A DNA stretch of 64,000 nt. Origin: Pleionea sp. CnH1-48 (GTDB taxonomy: Bacteria; Pseudomonadota; Gammaproteobacteria; Enterobacterales; Kangiellaceae). Positions 1 to 9,150 of the stretch are shown one piece after another. How positions within the stretch are numbered: position 1 is the stretch's first letter; every line of letters starts with the position of its first letter. The notes beneath the pieces are model-generated. The model did no database searches. It was not told the origin of the DNA and saw only the letters and a list, made by a program, of their open reading frames with translations. Where the stretch lies: contig NZ_JAMXSB010000010.1 in the NCBI RefSeq assembly GCF_024124665.1, positions 124,001 through 188,000 of the forward strand, in the 5' to 3' direction. The position numbers and the translations under genes were made by a program.

Positions 1-1
1 C

Positions 2-3000
2 AGTCTAAATGTAAAACCAAATCTAAAATCAGTCGGGGATATTCAAAATCCAACCGTTCAAGATGTGATGGCATCAGGGCAGCTTGGCGGTATCCTTCAT
101 CCTAATCAAGATGCAAATCAAGCATCCCATTCATTAGAATTAACAGATAGTTTTGCCGTTCAAAATAGCGCGTTTGCTAAAGCTATGGACGAGTGGAATC
201 TACACAATTATAAATACGCTTATTCTATGATGGATGAATATTTGCGGCGTTATCCTGATGGACTATGGGCTGGTGAAGCCGACTTGCATATGGGATGTGA
301 GGCACGATTTAACGGTCGATATAGAGAAGCCAATGAAAGGTTTTCTCGCATTGTAAAGAAGTACGAAAATAACCGATTTGAAGGTGCTAGAAAGATAGCT
401 GAAAAAGCTAAGAGTCGTTTAGCAGTTTTACGAGTGATGGAAAACAATCTTCCTGCCGCCGAAAAATTATTTGAGGAATTGTATAGTGATGGCAGTGATT
501 GGCGACAACGGACCTATGCCAGCCAGTGGGTGCAGCGTATTGCTCGACTAAAGCAACAAGGTAGAAGTTTAGCCGACTGCGGAACACAAGCTTTAAGCCA
601 TGTCCTAGCGCAAAAAGGGTTAGAAAGTGAAGCTCAAACGGTTAAAGCTATGAAGCCTGAAGAGAATGAAGGCTTTACCATTCAGTCACTAAAAGACATT
701 GCAGGAAAATATCAACAACCATTGACTGCCATGCATATTAAATCGTCAGATATAGAACGATTGCCATTACCTGCTATCGCTCATATTGATAGGCAAGACA
801 CCGGAGGTCTAGGCCATTACTGGATTATTGAGTCAGCCAGTGATAGTGAGGTGGTGGTTTACGACAAACAAAAGCAGCGTCGATTTAAACAAAGCTTGGA
901 GGAGTTTGACCGCGAGTGGTCTGGACGCATGTTGGTTTTTGCCGAAGCAAATGGATTGCCTGGTACTGAATTGTCCTTTGAAGAAGCGTTAAGTGCTTAT
1001 GGTGGCTGCTGTGGGATTCAACGACCAGAAGATGAGTTAGGGCCTCACTGTAAGTTTACCGCTCGCGGCTGTCCTAGATGGAGTGTTAACCCTGTTAATA
1101 TGAACCTGTATGTGGCTGATACACCACTTTGGTACGAAACGCCTTATGGGCCTGATGTTGAAATCACAGTCAGCTACAATGCACAGTCTGCACTTGCTCA
1201 ACATGAGCCAGTTGGCAACAAATGGATTCTTAATCTAAGTTCCTATGTAGTTGAAGACCCCGGCAATACCGTTACAGTCTTTATGCCCTCTGGTGAACGT
1301 AAGACTTTCACAAAAAATCACGACACTGGTAAGTATGATGCTGCTATTGGTGATTTAGAGGCTTTAACTAAAATATCTGAACAGCATTATCAATTGCGTT
1401 TTCAAGACGGTACGACTTATCACTATGCCATTCCATCTGGCACCCAATCACAACAACCTTTGTTAACGAAAATAACGGATACTCATGGCTTTTCATTGAC
1501 ACTAGGGTATAACGCCAGTATTCAATTAGTTTCATTGACGGATGCTCAACAGCGGGTAACAACTTTTGAATACAATGGTTCCGGTAAAATTAAGAAAGTA
1601 ACGGACCCATTCCAACGCAGTGCTTTATTTGGTTATTCAAATGACGGTGACTTAACATCAATAACCGACATGGGCGGTTACACCTCTACACTTGAATATG
1701 ATTCTAATAAGTATGTGACTTCAATTGACTTTCCAGACTTAGGGAAATATCAATTTATTCATGAGCCTTCTGATGGTGATAGTTCAGGCGGTACAGTTTA
1801 CTATCCAGCGCCAGGAAAGCCAATGTGGGCGGCATACCGCTTAACCATCATCGACCCTGAGTTGAAGAAAACAGAATATCACTATGATGGTAATAATAAG
1901 TGGTGGATGGTCAAGCCAGAGCATTATATTGAGTATGTGGACGCTAATACAAACAATGAAAAGAATCCCAATCGAGTGCTTTTTGATGTGTCCAAGTTAA
2001 GTGACAGTCAGTCAGAAGTCAGTGCTCGTCGATATCCAGATAGCAGCAATTCTGGTCGAAGATTTGATAACAAGGGTAGGGTGATAGCAAACTGGCAAGC
2101 AGCAGGTGTGCGCCGTGATTATGAATATAATGCCAACAATCAAGTGGCCGTTATTCAGCGAAATGAGAATGAAGATACCAAGATTAATATAACTTATGCT
2201 GATGGCTTTTTGAATCTCCCTGCCACCATAACCTATCCAGTGAATGAGCATGGATATCAGCGAGTGGTTGAGTATGCTTATGATGCCAATTTCTTTATCG
2301 ATACCATCACCGAGAAAAGCATCAAAGGTTCAAATGTAGAGAGTCGTGTCACGGATTTTACCGTCAATAATAAGGGGCAAATCATATCAGTCGATGGTCC
2401 TCGAGATGATGTGCAGGACATTACTCATATTACCTATTACGACTGTTCTCAGGGCGCTGCTTATTGTGGTCAAATTGAAACCGTCACAAATGCATTAGGT
2501 CATGTGACTCGTTTTTCTAACTACACACTGGATGGTAAGGCACAACTTATAGAGGAACCTAATGGTTTAACCACCCGCCTAACTTTCGATAATTTGGGAC
2601 GCATTAAAACCTATACCCAAACGGATGCGACTGGAAACAATGATACACTCACACTCGCTTATCATGGTGTTAAGCGCATAAAGAGCATTACACATTCCAG
2701 TGGCCTTTCCATGCAGTATACCTATAAGGCTAATGGTGATATTGATACCATTACCAATAATGCGGGTGAGAAGATCGCTCTCAGTATAGATAAAAATGGC
2801 AATGTGACGGATGTCGATTTGTTTGATGCCTTGCATGTCAAAGTAGGTAAGCTTAAATATCAATATGATAACGGCGATAAGCTTCAATCTGTAAAGCGAA
2901 GTGATTCCCCTGGCGACACTCTAGAATATGATGGTTTTGGAGCTTTTGATGGATTAACGGATGCTCTTGGTAATCGTATTAATGTTGTTGTTAATGGCTT

Positions 3001-5479
3001 GAATCAAATTACAGAGTTTAATGTAGACTTTAAGGAAAGAATTGAGTTTAATTACGACTACACCGATAACCTGGTATCTGTATCCGATGGTGAAGGGCAT
3101 TATACTGAGTACACCTACAATGGGTTTGGTGAAATTATCATACGACAAAGTGACAACACTGGAACAACTCTCTACCAGTACGATGCAGCAAGCAATCTAA
3201 TTAATGTCACTGATGCACGAAACACACAAGCAATATTTACCTATGATGCCCTAAATCGAATCACGAAAGCAGACTATCCTGGGACCGCAGAAGATGTTGT
3301 TTATACATGGGATAACTCTGACAACGGCAACTATGGTACTGGACGATTGACATCGATTCAAGATGAGTCCGGTGATCAAGCTTTTGTTTATGACTCTGTA
3401 GGCCGTATGATTAAGCAAAGCCATACATTATATGGTGTTACTTTATCGACTCAGTACGCATACAACAATAAAGGACAACTGGAAACCTTAACTTATCCCA
3501 GTGGTACAGAAGTTCAGTTTCACTATGACGCATTAGGTCGCGTAGAGTCCGTTAAAAAAGGTAATCAAACATTAGCCAGTGATATACAATATCTACCTTC
3601 TGGTCCAATGAAGTCACTCACCTTTGGTAATCAACATACCTTTAGCCGTAACTACAACATTGATTATCGTTTAGAAGGGCTGACGCATTCTGATATCAGT
3701 GCTCAAAGTTTTGCTTATACCGCCAGAAATAACATGGTGTCAGTTAATGACTCTTTGAATGCAGCTTATAATCGTCATTTTCATTACGATGTTATGCACA
3801 GGCTGACGGGTGTTGAATATCCCAATCATTTTCAATCGCTGCGTTACAATCAAGCAGGCAATCGTTTAGGCATAGCAGAGTGTTTGAAGAACAGTTCAGA
3901 TATGCAAACGTATCAAAACTGTCTTGAATATTTCAATACTCAGTTTACCAAATGTGACCAGTCCGGTTCATGTGTTGCAACACCTCGCTGTGACACACAA
4001 AATGATCCAAGTTGTGGTGGTGGAGATGGCGGCTCTGGCGGCGGAGATGATGGTTCCGGTGGTGGTGATCCTTCTCCAGATGATGTTTGTCCTAACCTGG
4101 ATAATTTGTGCAGTATCATGCCTCCTGATGTTTGTCAGTCATATCGAGATTTTTGCGCAGCTAATGGTTATTCAGCAACGACTAACCCTGCTATTAGACT
4201 CATTGAAAAGGCGAATGCTCAAAGTGGTGTTACTTCGAGTCAGTCTACCGCAGTCAATCATCAATATACTCATTATGACTATGCTTTTGATGGGCAAGCG
4301 TTGAGTGCGGCCAGTCAAAACCTGATGACTTACGATGCTTCTGGCAACCTTCTTACTCGTGACAACGAAGTGTATGAATACAATCATCATGGTCGTTTGC
4401 GAAAGCTAACAACAGGTAGTGGTACATCGGAGTTTATTTATAACTCTCAAGGGTTACGAACGGTAAAAGTCGTTAACGGAGTTGCCACACTATATAGTTA
4501 TGATTTAAACGGAAAACTGCTGGCAGAATATGATTCACAGGGGCAGGTAATTAAAGAGTACGTATACTTAAACAATGAGCCTTTGGGGTTAATTCAGAGT
4601 GATCAAACCTACTTTTATCATAATGACCATCAAGGAACGCCCATTGCTCTGACCAATCAGCAGAAAGGCGTTGTATGGCAAGCTCAATATGATGTATTTG
4701 GGAGTGCTAATATCTCAAATAATGGGATTGAAAATAATCTGCGATTTGCGGGACAATACTTCGATAGTGAGAGTGGGCTGCATTATAACTGGCATCGTTA
4801 CTATGACCCTAAGTTGGGGCGCTACATAACGAGTGACCCTATCGGCCTTGCGGGTGGTATTAACACTTACGTTTACGCCTTAAATAATCCAGTTATGAAT
4901 ATCGATCCCACAGGTGAAGCTGTACCACTAATTCTGTGGGGGCTTGGTAGTGCTGCCCTGGACTTCGGAATTCAGATGGCGACTAACGGAGGGAATATTA
5001 AGTGTGTTCGTTGGTGGGAAGTAGGTCTGGCTGGTGCTATGGGAGCTTTTGGTGGAGCTTGGCATCGAGGATTGTTCAGGCATTCTGTGAGTGGCAAAAA
5101 ATGGTTTGATTCGAGTAATGATTGGAATGCCGTTACTCAGCGATACCGCAGAGTGCAGGAAAGGATTAACAATAACCCAAGTGCAGACTGGGACGCGCAT
5201 CATTGGCTAATATATAACAATGGTCGAGTAGCTAATGGGTTGCGTAGAGTTTTTGGTAACAGAGCTGATTATGTTATTAATCATCCCATAAACTTGAAAC
5301 CTTTAGTTAGAAGGACTCATGAGCTAATTCATGGTACTGCACCAGGAGGTGCACAGTATGGCGGTTTAATGAGGTGGTGGCATGGAACACCTGAATGGGC
5401 AAAGATCGGTAAGTTGTCACTTGCCAGCGGAATATCCGCAGATTTGATTACTGATAAAAATGATTGTCAATGTAACTGA
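2..5479 (+). CDS. RHS-repeat giant protein with C39-like peptidase domain and HNH-like toxin tip (5' end cut by window)
   Basis: The frame is open to the left edge with no stop before the GTG at 65, so the N terminus lies outside the window. Residues are counted from that GTG. A helical, TPR-like stretch (about 35-160) precedes a C39-type papain-like domain: Cys172 in SLADCGTQAL, His251 in GHYWII and Asp267 in VYDKQ fit the catalytic triad. RHS/YD repeats fill about 330-1570, interrupted near 1315-1365 by a Gly/Asp-rich, Cys-containing insert. The classic RHS core closes with RYYDPKLGRYITSDPIG and NPVMNIDPTG. The last 190 residues differ from the core: a hydrophobic stretch, then DAHHWLI, HPINLKPL and HELIHG, resembling HNH/AHH-type nuclease toxins. 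The role as a cell-contact or secreted toxin with self-processing shell is inference from the family; the architecture is read directly. Confidence 0.9.
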   Translation, partial: SLNVKPNLKSVGDIQNPTVQDVMASGQLGGILHPNQDANQASHSLELTDSFAVQNSAFAKAMDEWNLHNYKYAYSMMDEYLRRYPDGLWAGEADLHMGCEARFNGRYREANERFSRIVKKYENNRFEGARKIAEKAKSRLAVLRVMENNLPAAEKLFEELYSDGSDWRQRTYASQWVQRIARLKQQGRSLADCGTQALSHVLAQKGLESEAQTVKAMKPEENEGFTIQSLKDIAGKYQQPLTAMHIKSSDIERLPLPAIAHIDRQDTGGLGHYWIIESASDSEVVVYDKQKQRRFKQSLEEFDREWSGRMLVFAEANGLPGTELSFEEALSAYGGCCGIQRPEDELGPHCKFTARGCPRWSVNPVNMNLYVADTPLWYETPYGPDVEITVSYNAQSALAQHEPVGNKWILNLSSYVVEDPGNTVTVFMPSGERKTFTKNHDTGKYDAAIGDLEALTKISEQHYQLRFQDGTTYHYAIPSGTQSQQPLLTKITDTHGFSLTLGYNASIQLVSLTDAQQRVTTFEYNGSGKIKKVTDPFQRSALFGYSNDGDLTSITDMGGYTSTLEYDSNKYVTSIDFPDLGKYQFIHEPSDGDSSGGTVYYPAPGKPMWAAYRLTIIDPELKKTEYHYDGNNKWWMVKPEHYIEYVDANTNNEKNPNRVLFDVSKLSDSQSEVSARRYPDSSNSGRRFDNKGRVIANWQAAGVRRDYEYNANNQVAVIQRNENEDTKINITYADGFLNLPATITYPVNEHGYQRVVEYAYDANFFIDTITEKSIKGSNVESRVTDFTVNNKGQIISVDGPRDDVQDITHITYYDCSQGAAYCGQIETVTNALGHVTRFSNYTLDGKAQLIEEPNGLTTRLTFDNLGRIKTYTQTDATGNNDTLTLAYHGVKRIKSITHSSGLSMQYTYKANGDIDTITNNAGEKIALSIDKNGNVTDVDLFDALHVKVGKLKYQYDNGDKLQSVKRSDSPGDTLEYDGFGAFDGLTDALGNRINVVVNGLNQITEFNVDFKERIEFNYDYTDNLVSVSDGEGHYTEYTYNGFGEIIIRQSDNTGTTLYQYDAASNLINVTDARNTQAIFTYDALNRITKADYPGTAEDVVYTWDNSDNGNYGTGRLTSIQDESGDQAFVYDSVGRMIKQSHTLYGVTLSTQYAYNNKGQLETLTYPSGTEVQFHYDALGRVESVKKGNQTLASDIQYLPSGPMKSLTFGNQHTFSRNYNIDYRLEGLTHSDISAQSFAYTARNNMVSVNDSLNAAYNRHFHYDVMHRLTGVEYPNHFQSLRYNQAGNRLGIAECLKNSSDMQTYQNCLEYFNTQFTKCDQSGSCVATPRCDTQNDPSCGGGDGGSGGGDDGSGGGDPSPDDVCPNLDNLCSIMPPDVCQSYRDFCAANGYSATTNPAIRLIEKANAQSGVTSSQSTAVNHQYTHYDYAFDGQALSAASQNLMTYDASGNLLTRDNEVYEYNHHGRLRKLTTGSGTSEFIYNSQGLRTVKVVNGVATLYSYDLNGKLLAEYDSQGQVIKEYVYLNNEPLGLIQSDQTYFYHNDHQGTPIALTNQQKGVVWQAQYDVFGSANISNNGIENNLRFAGQYFDSESGLHYNWHRYYDPKLGRYITSDPIGLAGGINTYVYALNNPVMNIDPTGEAVPLILWGLGSAALDFGIQMATNGGNIKCVRWWEVGLAGAMGAFGGAWHRGLFRHSVSGKKWFDSSNDWNAVTQRYRRVQERINNNPSADWDAHHWLIYNNGRVANGLRRVFGNRADYVINHPINLKPLVRRTHELIHGTAPGGAQYGGLMRWWHGTPEWAKIGKLSLASGISADLITDKNDCQCN

Positions 5480-5495
5480 CAAGGGGAAAGGAAAA

Positions 5496-5909
5496 ATGAA
5501 TTCATCGCAGATAAAAACACCATTTTGGGCACATGACTCCAAATGGTCATGGCTCTTAAATGATGTTTCAGAATTGAAAGAACCAGAAGAGTCATACTTA
5601 GACTCTGGTGAAGTTAGTCGAATAAAGATAATTGATAGTAATCTAAATCAGTATGAAGTCTCTGAAGTTTCTATAAAAGGCAAGTCTGGAATATTTGGGT
5701 GGAAGCCAGGTTATAAAGGACGCTATTTAAAAGTGGAGTTAAATCTTTCCCTGTGTAAGCGGTTACAATTAGACGAGGCAAAAGACTATATGATGAAGTT
5801 TGCTTCGCAGCATCCGGAAGTTTATTCGTCTGGTATAGGGATAGATGAACTAGCAAAGAGAATTAGAGAATCAAAAGATCCTAAATCTTTACTGTCTTCC
5901 TTTATATAA
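5496..5909 (+). CDS. Probable immunity protein for the RHS toxin tip
   Basis: A 137-residue soluble protein starting at ATG 5496, 17 bases after the RHS stop and preceded by a strong AAGGGGAAAGG ribosome site. The frame is open back to an ATG at 5460 that overlaps the RHS stop, but that start has no ribosome site. No family is recognised. It is rich in charged residues, has no signal peptide or membrane segment, and ends with a helical segment (IGIDELAKRI). The assignment rests on position: in polymorphic toxin systems the cognate immunity gene directly follows the toxin tip. It could equally be an unrelated small gene. Confidence 0.6.
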   Translation: MNSSQIKTPFWAHDSKWSWLLNDVSELKEPEESYLDSGEVSRIKIIDSNLNQYEVSEVSIKGKSGIFGWKPGYKGRYLKVELNLSLCKRLQLDEAKDYMMKFASQHPEVYSSGIGIDELAKRIRESKDPKSLLSSFI

Positions 5910-5979
5910 GTAGATAGAGGAAGTTGGTGCCTACACTCTGTGGGCACTTCAGGAAATATTAGCTATTGTTGGTAAAAGG

Positions 5980-6003
5980 CTAGGTGGTATTTATATCACC
6001 TAG
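5980..6003 (+). terminator. Weak palindrome after the RHS/immunity pair
   Basis: CTAGGTG and CACCTAG form a 7-bp stem around a nearly self-complementary AT core, followed by AACTTTT. It lies 70 bases after the immunity-like gene. The short T tract makes intrinsic termination uncertain. Confidence 0.3.
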
Positions 6004-6179
6004 AACTTTTACTGAGCTGATTAACTGGATTTTAATTTATCGTTAGTTCACTTGTTATCTAACTCTAGACAAAAGGAATGTCAAGAGTCCTAAGTTATTC
6101 TGCATTGCATAAAGGAATGTGCTCTTAATTGAGCGTGGATATGCTATTGCCAAAAAAATGTGATTGTATGGAAATTATT

Positions 6180-6710
6180 ATGATTAAACACTTTTATTCT
6201 TCAAAAGAGTGGGAGCGACGGGTCGTACCTAAAGAAACTCAGTTACCTTTGAAAGCATCAGATGTGCAGGGCTTTTTGCTATCAGCATTGCCACATAAGT
6301 TTGGACCTTACTCTGTGATTAGTAGCTACTTTACTAGTATAAGGAGTGGGCCGGATTACTATAATACGCTCTGCGAAATAAGCCTGTATGAGTTAAATCA
6401 AGAGCGTGATGGTGGTGTTTTTCAGTTTTTCATTCGGTCAAAGAAGTTGACTCCAAGTTTAAAGCTAAATGAACTTAATGATAGCAATGAGGCTTTAGTA
6501 ATAAATGGTTTGATTAGTTTGCAAATTTTTAAAAACTACCGGGGTGCAACTATCCCTCCAACACTAAATATTGTTGACAGGGTAGTGCACAAAAAATCTA
6601 AAGAAGAAATTTCTCATATTGAATACTATGAAATTTTTCGGGCGTTGCGGAGGGCAAAGGATGCTTACGTGAGAAAGCATAGAGATAAAAAAGTTAAGTC
6701 GTCAGAATGA
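6180..6710 (+). CDS. Unknown soluble protein, possible second immunity gene
   Basis: No family is recognised. The frame opens with TTG at 6129 and has ATGs at 6141, 6168 and 6180. I chose 6180 because a TGGA sits at suitable spacing and because the earlier residues look unstructured, but the start is not secure. From 6180 the product is 176 residues, with a Tyr-rich middle (FGPYSVISSYFTSIRSGPDYY) and a very basic C terminus (KHRDKKVKSSE). It is 17 bases upstream of the small membrane protein gene at 6728 and likely shares its transcript. Its place behind an RHS toxin and immunity pair suggests spare immunity cargo, which is inference only. Confidence 0.55.
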   Translation: MIKHFYSSKEWERRVVPKETQLPLKASDVQGFLLSALPHKFGPYSVISSYFTSIRSGPDYYNTLCEISLYELNQERDGGVFQFFIRSKKLTPSLKLNELNDSNEALVINGLISLQIFKNYRGATIPPTLNIVDRVVHKKSKEEISHIEYYEIFRALRRAKDAYVRKHRDKKVKSSE

Positions 6711-6727
6711 CTCAATAGGATAATGCC

Positions 6728-7006
6728 GTGTTCCATATAAATGTAATGATAGTGTTAATCGTCCTACTCGTTGTACTGACTTTATTAAGCGGGTTTAAAC
6801 GTACTGTTTTCGTGTTGGGGTATGCCTATTTTCTAGCGTATTCGTTTGCATTTTGTCTTGATCGATGGGGTAGTGAGTTCGGAATGTTAAAGGTCGCTGC
6901 CTGGTATTGTGTGTTTGTTTTAGTTCAGGCTCTAGGCTACTGGCTGTGGCAATACCTTCAATATCGAAAGAAAATAAAACAAAGTAATACACGTCATAGA
7001 CGTTAA
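6728..7006 (+). CDS. Small inner-membrane protein, unknown function
   Basis: The 92-residue protein starts with GTG at 6728, with AGGA eight bases upstream. Hydrophobic segments at about residues 5-22, 27-44 and 55-76 predict two or three membrane spans, and the tail (YRKKIKQSNTRHRR) is strongly basic, so the C terminus is probably cytoplasmic. It follows the 6180 gene by 17 bases. No family is recognised. Confidence 0.55.
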   Translation: MFHINVMIVLIVLLVVLTLLSGFKRTVFVLGYAYFLAYSFAFCLDRWGSEFGMLKVAAWYCVFVLVQALGYWLWQYLQYRKKIKQSNTRHRR

Positions 7007-7178
7007 TTAATCTGTAAGGCTAAAGGTTCTTAAACATGCCTCAAGGACGAGGTTTTTATTACGCCGTGTGTGAATAAATACGATATGATGATTCTCGTTT
7101 GAACCAAACAGTGAATCTGGATATAGTCTCGCTATTGGACTGATCACACAACGGAAAATAATAAGGATAAATGATTGA

Positions 7179-8249
7179 ATGAAAGCAACTATACATATAA
7201 TAGGAGTATTGACGGGGTTACTCTTTTCATTCTCGTCACTAAATGCTCAGACACCTAACGAGTCAGTTTCTGCCAAGCTGTCCAAAGAATTAAGCGCAGC
7301 ATATCGCAAAGGTATTTTTGAAGGAACCATAATCATTGCATCGAAAGGAAAGGCTGTTATTAAATCATCTTATGGCTTCTCTAACAGAAAATCTAAAGTA
7401 CCTAATTCAGCGGAGACGATTTCTGATATTGGCTCTATTGCAAAAACATTTACCGCAGCGGCAATTTTGCAACTGGTATCAGAAGGAAAACTTAAGTTAA
7501 GCACAACTATTGGCGAAATACTCCCTAATGCGCCTAGTGAAAAACGGTCAATAACCATTAATGGATTACTGTCTCATCAATCAGGTTTTGAAAACTATCA
7601 TACTGATAATGACTTTGATGATATGACTAAAAGCGAGGCATTAGAAAAAATATTTGCACTATCACTGCTTGCAAAAGAGGGGGAGAAAGTCGCTTACTCA
7701 AATGCTGCCTATACACTGTTAGCTGCAATCGTTGAAGAAGTGACTAGCATACCATTTCAAGAATACGTTCATAAGAGCCTACTGGCTCCACTAGGTCTAA
7801 AAAATACAGGGTTCTATGGTGATAGCTCTCTTTCAAAGAAAACGATTGCTAGAGGTTATGGCGGTTCAGATAGTGGAGAAACAACTTTTGAAAAAGGATT
7901 GTCCTGGGCGCTGATAGGACAGGGCGGTATGGTCGCATCCGGCAATGATTTATATCAATGGTTTTCTGCACTTTTAAATGGGAGGGTTTTTCCTGGTAAC
8001 TCTAAAAATTTAGCGCTTATGAAGGCCAATGAAAAGTGGTTACTTGGCAATATCAGGCATTTCGACTCATGGGGAGCATTGAGCTATGTAGCTGGTGGTA
8101 GTACTGATTATGGTTACACATCACTCGTACAGTATCTTCCTGAAAGCGATACGGTCATCGTTCTACTTCTCAATAGCTATGGTCGAAAATACCGCAATGC
8201 GACTCACCAAAAGCTAAGCAAACACCATATCATCCCCTTACTGTTGTAA
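7179..8249 (+). CDS. Serine hydrolase of the beta-lactamase / class C-like fold
   Basis: This is a 356-residue exported enzyme. The N-terminal 23 residues form a signal peptide ending LNA. The active-site SxxK motif is Ser86-Ile-Ala-Lys89 in DIGSIAKTFTA, the YxN motif is Tyr173-Ser-Asn175 in VAYSNAAYT, and the third motif is a variant Gly-Gly-Ser at 306-308 rather than the usual KTG or HxG. The length and spacing fit the family that includes AmpC, D-aminopeptidases and EstB-type esterases, acting in the periplasm on amides or esters. Substrate cannot be told from sequence. The gene stands alone with AAGG upstream of the ATG. Confidence 0.85.
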   Translation: MKATIHIIGVLTGLLFSFSSLNAQTPNESVSAKLSKELSAAYRKGIFEGTIIIASKGKAVIKSSYGFSNRKSKVPNSAETISDIGSIAKTFTAAAILQLVSEGKLKLSTTIGEILPNAPSEKRSITINGLLSHQSGFENYHTDNDFDDMTKSEALEKIFALSLLAKEGEKVAYSNAAYTLLAAIVEEVTSIPFQEYVHKSLLAPLGLKNTGFYGDSSLSKKTIARGYGGSDSGETTFEKGLSWALIGQGGMVASGNDLYQWFSALLNGRVFPGNSKNLALMKANEKWLLGNIRHFDSWGALSYVAGGSTDYGYTSLVQYLPESDTVIVLLLNSYGRKYRNATHQKLSKHHIIPLLL

Positions 8250-8373
8250 GACTAGCAATATGTAGAAAATGAAGTAACTCCATAGCTATAAACTCTTTGG
8301 GAGATATTTAAGGCTCATTTATCGACAGTTTGAAGATTTCTGCTAATCTTTTTAATTAAAGGGGGGAAGTCTA

Positions 8374-9075
8374 ATGAAATTTTCACGGATTGTTGTTTTA
8401 TTTATTTTGTCTCTTAGTTCGTCTCTGGCTTTATCCTATCAAATGTTCGCTGGCTTTGATGAGTTTTGCGGCTTACCTGTTATTGTTGGCCCTGATCCTG
8501 GTAGTGCGTCAGCTCGAAGAGATGCCTATGGAAATCCCATTATTCATGTTGACCCAAAGGTAATGAGTAACTGGACGATGTCGCGGCGTTTCGTAATTGC
8601 ACACGAATGCGCGCACCACTTATTAGGACATACGAGTCAATTAGGAGCTTTGAAAAGATACTATGGCGGAACTAGGGAACAAGAGCTTGAGGCAGATTGC
8701 TGGGCTGCTCAACGTCTTTCAAAAGAAGGGTTTAATGTAGATATTGGAAGAACTGCGCTTAAGTATGCAAGTGAAGGCCATTTTTCGGCTGGAGGGTATC
8801 CTTCAGGTACAGAGCGAGCAATGAACATTTCTCATTGTGCCTCCATTGATGATGACGATAATTGGAGAAAGACTAGTTCGTGTCGATATCGAAGAGTCGC
8901 TGAAGAGTATCAAGATTATGAAGTGCGAGTACAAGCGGTGCAAGTGCCTTGTTCTCATTGTGGTTACAATGCCTGGGGCTACTATAGTTGCTATCATCCG
9001 TATGATATTATGAATCAACAGGTTCAAGTACCTGTCACAAAAACAAGAGTAGTTAGGAAGAAGGTTTGTGATTGA
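8374..9075 (+). CDS. Secreted zinc metallopeptidase (HExxH) with Cys-rich tail
   Basis: A 233-residue protein with an N-terminal signal peptide (first 21 residues, hydrophobic core ILSLSSSLAL). The zincin motif His77-Glu-Cys-Ala-His81 lies in VIAHECAHHLLGH, and a downstream EQELEADCWAA segment supplies the likely third metal ligand, as in M48-like gluzincins. The C-terminal third is unusual: repeated QVQVP-type strands and Cys pairs (VPCSHCGYN, SCYHPY), which suggests a disulfide-stabilised or metal-binding tail. A GGGGGG ribosome site precedes the ATG. Role outside the cytoplasm is inferred; the substrate is unknown. Confidence 0.75.
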   Translation: MKFSRIVVLFILSLSSSLALSYQMFAGFDEFCGLPVIVGPDPGSASARRDAYGNPIIHVDPKVMSNWTMSRRFVIAHECAHHLLGHTSQLGALKRYYGGTREQELEADCWAAQRLSKEGFNVDIGRTALKYASEGHFSAGGYPSGTERAMNISHCASIDDDDNWRKTSSCRYRRVAEEYQDYEVRVQAVQVPCSHCGYNAWGYYSCYHPYDIMNQQVQVPVTKTRVVRKKVCD

Positions 9076-9150
9076 CTTAGTGTTCGTTTTTCAAAAAGAA
9101 TGACTCTCTAACTTAGAAGTTAACTTTGGCTCTAGATTATTGGAGGTGTA

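Noticed and set aside
3924..4304. A 126-codon plus-strand frame inside the RHS gene
   Set aside because: It is a shadow in another frame of the Gly- and Cys-rich insert, with Met/Val/Leu-rich low-complexity product and no ribosome site.
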